In this document: in pieces, positions 60,000 through 64,000 of the stretch
Position numbering within the stretch: the stretch's first letter is position 1
Layout: each line of letters starts with the position of its first letter
Source of the DNA: a virus
Strand: one strand, 5' to 3'
DNA: 64,000 bases
Virus record (IMG/VR): IMGVR_UViG_3300049811_000251
Coordinates: 38,291-102,290 of that record
Position numbers and translations under genes: made by a program
The notes under the pieces: generated by a model
Seen by the model: the letters and a program-made list of their open reading frames with translations, nothing else
What the model was told of the DNA's origin: nothing
The model's database searches: none

Positions 60000-60310
60000 T
60001 TCAAGGAATTCCAGCGGAATAGTTCGGGAGTTTGTTAGATATTCATAGGGAAGGGTTAAAAGAGTACGCAAGAGAGTTTAACAAATTCCATAAGAATAGT
60101 TCGGAAGTGTTGTAGAAAGTGTTAAAGAGTTTCGTAAGTATAGTTCAACCGTTTCATAAGAAGTGTTAAAGAGTTTGTTAGAAAGACGCAAAGTGTAAAT
60201 AAGAAATTCGTCGAAAGGTTTCGACGAATTTCCGAAAACCGATTTAAGAATGCCGTCAAACCGTTTAAGAAATTCCCGCAAACCGTTTAAGAAAGTTGTC
60301 GAAAATTCCG
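60000..60310. repeat. Degenerate AT-rich short repeats with perfect hairpin
   Basis: Motifs such as AAGAGTTTGTTA, AAACCGTTTAAGAA and ATAGTTC recur with variation. AAATTCGTCGAAA (60204-60216) and its complement (60219-60231) form a 13-bp perfect stem with a 2-base gap. The minus-strand frame at 60078-60428 that could be read here is low-complexity and looks spurious. Confidence 0.5.
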
Positions 60311-60435
60311 TCAAAATGGATGAAGAAGTCCAAACGATTGGACCCAACTCGTTCGGGGGGGTGGTACGTAGTCCAGGGGGTGCGGCAAAATAAGCCACCA
60401 CAGAGAGGGATGTTGCAAAATGCTGCACCCCCCGA

Positions 60436-60520
60436 ACTGGGGGGCCTACTCTCCCTGCTCTCCCTGCTCTCCCTGCTCTCTCTACTGCTGCTACTGCTGC
60501 TGACTCTACTGACTAAAGCT
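60436..60520. repeat. Tandem CTCTCCCTG and CTGCTA repeats
   Basis: Four to five units of CTCCCTGCT are followed by CTACTGCTG units to about 60520. Similar TCACGCTGC repeats lie at 59924-59950. The region has no supported gene. Confidence 0.75.
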
Positions 60521-60609
60521 GCTGTCCGCTTTACTTTCTTTCTTTTTAACTCTTACTACTTCTTCTCAATATAGCTTCTTATATTATTTAGCTAGCTCCG
60601 TCCCCTTCT

Positions 60610-61011
60610 CTAACTGCGAACAATAAAACTACTATTACTTCTGCTACTGCCGACAAAACTGTATCTACACACGCTACTAGAGTCACTGTATGCACTACTA
60701 CTGGCATTCCTATTGCTTGAACTTGAGCTAACTGCACGCAAGCTACCTTTACTGACGGCTTTACTCTCCCTACTCTCTCCTCTCTCCCTGCTCTCTACTA
60801 CTCTCTCTGCTGCTAACTTGGAAATTTCCTGTCCGATTTGAGCCTTTCCTCTTCCTTGTCTAATTCTCTCATCTTTTATCCATTTTTCAACAAACACCGA
60901 GAATACACTGCCTAATATAATCAGCACTGCTACTAAGACTAACGCCCATCCTGCTTCCAACCAATTGGAGTTTTCTTCCTCGTCATCCTCATAAGGTTCC
61001 TTGTAGTCCAT
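60610..61011 (-). CDS. Membrane protein with Ser-rich tail
   Basis: 133 residues. Acidic start (MDYKEPYEDDEEENSNW), one membrane span (WALVLVAVLIILGSVFSVFV), a basic helical region (RIRQGRGKAQIGQEISKLAAERVVESRERGE) and a Ser-rich disordered end. A perfect -35 and near-perfect -10 precede it, so it is probably expressed as a single gene. Unknown function; the tail is encoded by simple repeats. Confidence 0.6.
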   Translation of the reverse strand: MDYKEPYEDDEEENSNWLEAGWALVLVAVLIILGSVFSVFVEKWIKDERIRQGRGKAQIGQEISKLAAERVVESRERGESRESKAVSKGSLRAVSSSSSNRNASSSAYSDSSSVCRYSFVGSSRSNSSFIVRS

Positions 61012-61062
61012 TACTGTAATTCCTAGTGAGGTTATGGGGATAGTTGTTCAGTTAATACCTAT

Positions 61063-61091
61063 ATCATACCAGTATGTTTCTTGTATGTCAA
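61063..61091 (-). promoter_or_regulatory. Promoter of the Ser-rich membrane protein
   Basis: Minus strand TTGACA (61086-61091), 17-base spacer, TATGAT (61063-61068). Start of transcription about 61056, 45 bases before the ATG. Confidence 0.8.
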
Positions 61092-61093
61092 AT

Positions 61094-61525
61094 CTAGAGT
61101 AAGAGAGAACGCAAACAGCCACTAAAACCCCGGCCACTGCTACTTACATGCCAACTAATTCTAGCACTGCTTCGAGGCGTATTCCTAAGACTAACATAAA
61201 CATCCTCTAGGGGGTTCTTTGTAAAAATACCTTGGGGAGGGGCTAGGGGAGGGGTCTTATTCTGCCCACCCTGCGAGAAAAGATCGGGCCAATCGTTTGG
61301 AGTTTTCTTTCTCGTGTTTGAGATTGAAGAACTCCAAACCTTACGCGAGCGTGCTCGCACGCGAGCGTACATTCTCCCCCGAAGGGGGAGAATGTCTTTA
61401 AGAAAACCAAGAAAGTATTAACTACTTACGTATATTCATTATTACTAATATAAGTAATAACTAATATACGTGGATACGTCTGCGGGCGCCCGCACGTGCG
61501 AGGCTAAAAGTTCTCTCCCGGGTCT
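61094..61525. other. Non-coding regulatory stretch with nested inverted repeats
   Basis: No gene is supported; the minus frame at 61094-61372 is compositionally poor. It contains a 12-bp stem with a 3-base loop (61369-61380 with 61384-61395), and direct repeats ACGCGAGCGT near 61343-61368. It also has an AT-rich cruciform: ACGTATATT (61428-61436) pairs with AATATACGT (61463-61471), and inside it TTATTAC (61439-61445) with GTAATAA (61454-61460). A 14-bp palindrome TGCGGGCGCCCGCA follows at 61481-61494. Replication origin or operator is possible. Confidence 0.55.
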
Positions 61526-61792
61526 TTAGTAAGCCTTGATAACATCTCCTCCGGGCGTGTGGATTTCTCCGTACAGAAGACTCACATCGACGCCGGCGTC
61601 ACTTGCCAGCGAGAGAATTGCCTTTCTGGTGGTGTCCAAGTCCCAGACCCACCAGGTTTTGTGACGCTCAGCAGGCTCGCTTTCGGGAAGCGACGGATGG
61701 AACTCGTAGTCCCTTGCGTCGTAGAACTGCCGGTAGTTGCGGAGCAGTTTCTTAAGCCGCTCCAATTGATTGGAGTTCACTTTGATTCCCAT
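61526..61792 (-). CDS. Small hypothetical protein
   Basis: 88 residues, mainly helical, MGIKVNSNQLERLKKLLRNYRQFYDARDYEFHPSLPESEPAERHKTWWVWDLD. The palindrome copy at 61760 encodes NSNQLE. Overlaps the next gene by 16 bases. Unknown. Confidence 0.55.
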   Translation of the reverse strand: MGIKVNSNQLERLKKLLRNYRQFYDARDYEFHPSLPESEPAERHKTWWVWDLDTTRKAILSLASDAGVDVSLLYGEIHTPGGDVIKAY

Positions 61793-62118
61793 TCGATAAG
61801 AACGGAGTGTCTGAGGGTGATTCTGTTGGTTAGCGTGCAGAAAGTTGCACTGAGATGCTGGTCTCGGGGAAGACGCTTGCGTGCCTTTTCCAAGATTTTC
61901 TCGATCTCCAGTTGAGCTTCGGATGCTTTATCCATCCAAAGCGATTTGGAGAACTCCAATTTCTTGGAATAGTTAAGGTCTTGGTGAACCTCAACCAAAG
62001 GATGAATGGTCCTAAGATCAATGGCCAGAGTTGCTCGATTCCACTCTTTGATGAGGTTGCTCAGAGATGCAACCTCATCTTCGGTGAGTCGGGCTTTCTC
62101 GATGAATTCCGGCGTCAT
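61777..62118 (-). CDS. Hypothetical helical protein
   Basis: 113 residues, helical, MTPEFIEKARLTEDEVASLSNLIKEWNRATLAIDLRTIHPLVEVHQDL. Overlaps the upstream start as ATGA and the downstream gene by 16 bases. Unknown. Confidence 0.55.
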   Translation of the reverse strand: MTPEFIEKARLTEDEVASLSNLIKEWNRATLAIDLRTIHPLVEVHQDLNYSKKLEFSKSLWMDKASEAQLEIEKILEKARKRLPRDQHLSATFCTLTNRITLRHSVLIEWESK

Positions 62119-62420
62119 GTCAGTTCTGCCTCCTTATCGTCTTCGCAGAGCATGTACCTGCTCCAGTCCATGCTAAGCTTGGGGTAGGAACGCAAAAGAC
62201 GCCGAGCTTCGTTGCGAAGCGTCTCGGCGTCAATCCTCCACGCAAGGACGTGCGTGGACTTCGGGACTCGCCCACCTTCGTAGGTGGGGTGTTCGTGGCC
62301 GAGTTTGGCCGCTTCCGTGTAGGTTTGGCACTGGCGGCAAAGCCGCTTCAGTTGAACAACCAGATCGACCGGAATGCCGAATTCTTCGGCAACGTTGAAA
62401 TCGTACTTCGTGCGGCTCAT
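62115..62420 (-). CDS. Hypothetical protein, Rex-like size
   Basis: 101 residues. KRLCRQCQTYTEAAKLGHEHPTYEGGRVPKSTHVLAWRIDAETLRNEARRLL has two Cys and several His that could bind metal. No clear ribosome site. Unknown. Confidence 0.5.
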   Translation of the reverse strand: MSRTKYDFNVAEEFGIPVDLVVQLKRLCRQCQTYTEAAKLGHEHPTYEGGRVPKSTHVLAWRIDAETLRNEARRLLRSYPKLSMDWSRYMLCEDDKEAELT

Positions 62421-62452
62421 CGCAGTGGGAGGGGTTAGAGATACCGACCATA

Positions 62453-62506
62453 GGCCCCGAACTTCCAGCGACTCGTTATCACTTCGGCCACTAGAAGTTC
62501 GGGGCC
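62453..62506. other. 13-bp inverted repeat between small genes
   Basis: GGCCCCGAACTTC (62453-62465) pairs perfectly with GAAGTTCGGGGCC (62494-62506), with 28 bases between. It lies between the 47-residue gene and the next and could stop or slow transcription. Confidence 0.6.
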
Positions 62507-62520
62507 GGGTAGTTGTTAGC

Positions 62521-62664
62521 TTACTTAGCCGTCACTCCATAGCAGCCGGTGACGTATCCACTCACTCCGGGAACTGCCATGACTTTGGCGATTGCGGCCC
62601 ACTTGTTAAGGGCACGCACCTTGAACTTGCGTTTGGTGGTGAAGACCCAGAACCAGGACTCCAT
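62521..62664 (-). CDS. Very small basic protein
   Basis: 47 residues: MESWFWVFTTKRKFKVRALN then KWAAIAKVMAVPGVSGYVTG and a short end. GGGAG stands 7 bases before the ATG, and a promoter lies about 60 bases upstream. Aromatic basic N-terminus; unknown. Confidence 0.6.
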   Translation of the reverse strand: MESWFWVFTTKRKFKVRALNKWAAIAKVMAVPGVSGYVTGCYGVTAK

Positions 62665-62721
62665 TGCTGTACTCCCATGCTAGGAGGTTCGTATCAGCGA
62701 AACCGTTCCGCCGATACCCCG

Positions 62722-62750
62722 AGGATACCAAGGGCCTTCTTGCGTGTCAA
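62722..62750 (-). promoter_or_regulatory. Promoter before the 47-residue gene
   Basis: Minus strand TTGACA (62745-62750), 17-base spacer ending CCTTGG, TATCCT (62722-62727). The CTTGG extended part matches other operon promoters. Confidence 0.65.
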
Positions 62751-62938
62751 GAGGGGGTTCCAGAATTCCAATTGAGTGGAGTCTGGAGCCTGACAATGTG
62801 ATAGCTCGACTCCAAGTCTTCCAGTGCCCTGTACACTTCAGGCACTGCACCTGAGAGGTAGAACTCTCCCTTTTTCGGAGGACGGAATTCACCCGTCTTC
62901 TTGAATTTCTTTTTGGGGTACGTTCCGGTGTACTCCAT
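62747..62938 (-). CDS. Small basic hypothetical protein
   Basis: 63 residues from the ATG at 62938, with AAGGAG 6 bases before it. Lys-rich start (MEYTGTYPKKKFKKTGEFRPPKKGEFYLSG), then a helix. Unknown. Confidence 0.55.
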   Translation of the reverse strand: MEYTGTYPKKKFKKTGEFRPPKKGEFYLSGAVPEVYRALEDLESSYHIVRLQTPLNWNSGTPS

Positions 62939-62970
62939 GACTTTCTCCTTGGTAAGGGAACGCAAGCGTT

Positions 62971-62999
62971 TTGACAATAATTCTGCGTTGTGGTACAAT
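62971..62999 (+). promoter_or_regulatory. Possible plus-strand promoter, short antisense RNA
   Basis: TTGACA (62971-62976), 17-base spacer ending TGG, TACAAT (62994-62999) read to the right, against all genes. The next 40 bases include CCCCC TAGAT GGGGG (63027-63041) followed by ATATTTTA, a terminator-like end. It could make a very short RNA antisense to the neighbouring transcript. Confidence 0.35.
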
Positions 63000-63046
63000 A
63001 ACTTTATTTGTTTTTTGTACCACTCTCCCCCTAGATGGGGGATATT

Positions 63047-63301
63047 TTACGCCTCCTCAATCAGCTTGAGGAACTTGAGAGCCTTTTCCAACATCTTTTC
63101 TAAGGCACCCACGCTGCTGTCGCGGATGCCACTCCAATCTCCACCCATCGTTCCTAGACCCTGGCCGAAGCCGTCGGCTTCTGCCTCGAAGTTGCAGCCC
63201 TTATACCAGGCTGCCTGGATCAGGAACAAATGGAAGTTCGCAGTCACCTTGTACCCCCTGTGATGGGTGTACTCGAATTTACCGGGATCGTAGACTTTCA
63301 T
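63047..63301 (-). CDS. Small hypothetical protein
   Basis: 84 residues. MKVYDPGKFEYTHHRGYKVTANFHLFLIQAAWYKGCNFEAEADGFGQGLG then a Leu-Lys helix. No ribosome site of note beyond GGAGCACC. Unknown. Confidence 0.55.
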   Translation of the reverse strand: MKVYDPGKFEYTHHRGYKVTANFHLFLIQAAWYKGCNFEAEADGFGQGLGTMGGDWSGIRDSSVGALEKMLEKALKFLKLIEEA

Positions 63302-63311
63302 AGTGGTGCTC

Positions 63312-63500
63312 CTACCAAATCTGTTCGTAGTACCCGCCTTCCGGCATTCCTGTCTTAGAGGAAATGTAAACCGGAAGCCATAAGAAAGCTCCCCTCTTGG
63401 TATAGAGGGGCTGGTTCCACTCCCATTCGTCCAACGGGCCTTCCGCCCACGCCAGCCCCCTACTGAGGAGCCACTTCATCTGTGCTTCGGTGTACCTCAT
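63312..63500 (-). CDS. Small Trp-rich hypothetical protein
   Basis: 62 residues from the ATG at 63500 with AAGGAG 7 bases before it. MRYTEAQMKWLLSRGLAWAEGPLDEWEWNQPLY. Overlaps the upstream gene by 41 bases. Unknown. Confidence 0.55.
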   Translation of the reverse strand: MRYTEAQMKWLLSRGLAWAEGPLDEWEWNQPLYTKRGAFLWLPVYISSKTGMPEGGYYEQIW

Positions 63501-63666
63501 AGCCGTTCTCCTTGAGATAGGCTTTCGCTTCAGCGAGAGAAGGGAACGCAATTCCCTCCTTGGGTTGCTGGTGCTCCCTTACGACTCGGATGACTCCCTC
63601 GTCATCCACTATGAGCCAGCACGCAAGGCTGGCCCACTTCGACTTGTAAGGCCCGCTCGGGGTCAT
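63460..63666 (-). CDS. Small hypothetical protein
   Basis: 68 residues, MTPSGPYKSKWASLACWLIVDDEGVIRVVREHQQ then a helical AEAKAYLKENGYEVHRS, a small alpha/beta fold. The ATG directly follows the upstream stop. Unknown. Confidence 0.55.
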   Translation of the reverse strand: MTPSGPYKSKWASLACWLIVDDEGVIRVVREHQQPKEGIAFPSLAEAKAYLKENGYEVHRSTDEVAPQ

Positions 63667-63959
63667 TAGTCCACCCGATTGGACGCGACTTCAAGCTCGT
63701 ACTCCCGCCGCAGACGGTCTTGCAGGAGGGCGTGGCGGTTGTTGAGGTTTTCCGCCAAGCTTCGCAGCTCAGCCGCTTTCTCCCCGTACATATGGGGAGA
63801 CGCCGACTCGATGAGCATGGCCAGCACTCGGCTGACCCGGATGGAGGCTTCGAGCACGTCTTCCTCGTCGATCTCCGTCCCCCCGGCAGTCAGGGAGAGA
63901 GTCTCCAAGAACGACCCTGCCCAATACAGAGTGTTCTTGGTCACGTCATCGGCTAGCAT
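63666..63959 (-). CDS. Hypothetical helical protein
   Basis: 97 residues; helical bundle pattern (VSRVLAMLIESASPHMYGEKAAELRSLAENL). GAGGAG site before the ATG. The C-terminal VASNRVD is encoded by a palindrome copy at 63670-63685. Unknown. Confidence 0.55.
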   Translation of the reverse strand: MLADDVTKNTLYWAGSFLETLSLTAGGTEIDEEDVLEASIRVSRVLAMLIESASPHMYGEKAAELRSLAENLNNRHALLQDRLRREYELEVASNRVD

Positions 63960-63974
63960 TGCAGTGCTCCTCGC

Positions 63975-63991
63975 GGGGGGGGGGGGGGGGG
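63975..63991. repeat. Run of 17 G near window end
   Basis: Seventeen consecutive G are followed by TCGGGGGCG. It may be real or a sequencing or assembly artefact at a contig edge. Nothing else is seen beyond 63959. Confidence 0.6.
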
Positions 63992-64000
63992 TCGGGGGCG

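Larger units (their letters stand above)
943..63685. repeat. Genome-wide dispersed palindrome, consensus GTCCAAYCGATTGGAGT
   Basis: About 50 copies, each 14-18 bases. Approximate centres: 950, 2546, 3378 (weak), 4908, 7110, 7915, 11344, 12948, 14837, 16117, 17053, 18492, 19500, 21226, 22207, 23647, 25633, 27584, 28656, 30008, 31590, 33579, 35133, 36125, 36984, 37594, 39866, 40338, 41499, 43309, 43924, 45237, 46109, 47517, 49157, 49817, 50898, 51396, 52431, 53689, 55297, 56133, 57347, 58391, 59524, 60334, 60963, 61297, 61767, 62774, 63677. Both arms vary slightly (mainly the central six bases), while CCAA/TTGG is nearly fixed. Most lie within coding sequence, in several reading frames. Confidence 0.95.

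Noticed and set aside
60078-60428. Minus-strand open frame of 116 residues
   Set aside because: It translates degenerate short repeats and a perfect hairpin; no ribosome site. Likely spurious.
61094-61372. Minus-strand open frame of 92 residues
   Set aside because: Composition is Ser/Arg/Pro-rich without fold pattern, no ribosome site, and it overlaps hairpins, a promoter and a palindrome copy. Treated as non-coding.
943-63685. CRISPR array or transposon ends as explanation for the dispersed motif
   Set aside because: Copies are about 1.25 kb apart, without constant spacers, target duplications or transposase genes.
943-63685. Restriction-modification site as explanation for the dispersed motif
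   Set aside because: Phages usually avoid such sites. Here a long, slightly variable palindrome is enriched and polar, unlike a restriction target.
63960-64000. Phage terminus or telomere from the G run
   Set aside because: No repeat or complementary end is visible; a homopolymer artefact at a contig edge is as likely.

Overview
The window is the interior of a tailed double-stranded DNA phage genome with a siphovirus-like virion plan (Caudoviricetes). Nearly every gene lies on the minus strand in tightly packed operons with ATGA/GTGA overlaps, so transcription runs from high to low coordinates. The set includes small and large terminase, portal, prohead protease with scaffold, major capsid protein, connector and neck proteins, tail tube, tail assembly chaperone, a 1,327-residue tape measure and distal tail proteins. 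No sheath gene was seen. No DNA polymerase, helicase or integrase is present, and the left edge cuts a gene, so the genome continues outside. The host is not certain. A secreted protein ending in a CPGGRCP-type, Arg-rich tail and a papain-like peptidase recall planctomycete proteins, so a planctomycete host is plausible. The promoters are of the sigma-70 type.

Layout from right to left (direction of transcription). 64.0-61.5 kb: small GC-rich unknown genes. 61.5-58.3 kb: a repeat-rich, mostly non-coding stretch with inverted ACGCAA repeats, cruciforms, a Pro-Thr-Ala repeat protein and a membrane protein. 58.3-54.2 kb: an operon of tandem paralogous small proteins with a macro-domain protein and a Cro/C1-type regulator. 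54.2-51.4 kb: structured RNAs, a GNAT acetyltransferase and small membrane or acidic proteins. 51.1-44.0 kb: hydrolase, DNA glycosylase-like protein, DNA ligase and a glycosyltransferase/epimerase group. 44.0-41.2 kb: holin-like protein, secreted Pro-repeat protein, papain-like peptidase and secreted proteins, closed by a terminator. 41.2-36.7 kb: TraR-like zinc finger, DnaQ-like exonuclease and small coiled-coil proteins. 36.7-26.4 kb: nucleotide-sugar and glycan modification operon, then ThyX-like and ParB-like genes. 26.4-19.4 kb: packaging and head operon ending in a strong terminator. 19.4-1 kb: fibre-like proteins, neck, tail, and a block of glycosyltransferases directly behind the tail genes.

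Two genome-scale signals stand out and are not explained by the genes. First, about 50 copies of an imperfect palindrome, consensus GTCCAAYCGATTGGAGT on the plus strand, lie about every 1.25 kb from end to end. They occur inside genes in different frames, at gene junctions, and across a sharp change in base composition, and almost all share one polarity. Second, the 5-mer TGCGT is strongly enriched on the coding (minus) strand, about 100 copies against about 18 on the other strand between 1 and 58.4 kb by hand count. Together they suggest an uncharacterised, polar, genome-wide DNA-marking system. At least eight glycosyltransferases plus sugar-biosynthesis enzymes, some inside the virion operons, imply that the phage glycosylates its own particle or remodels the host surface.
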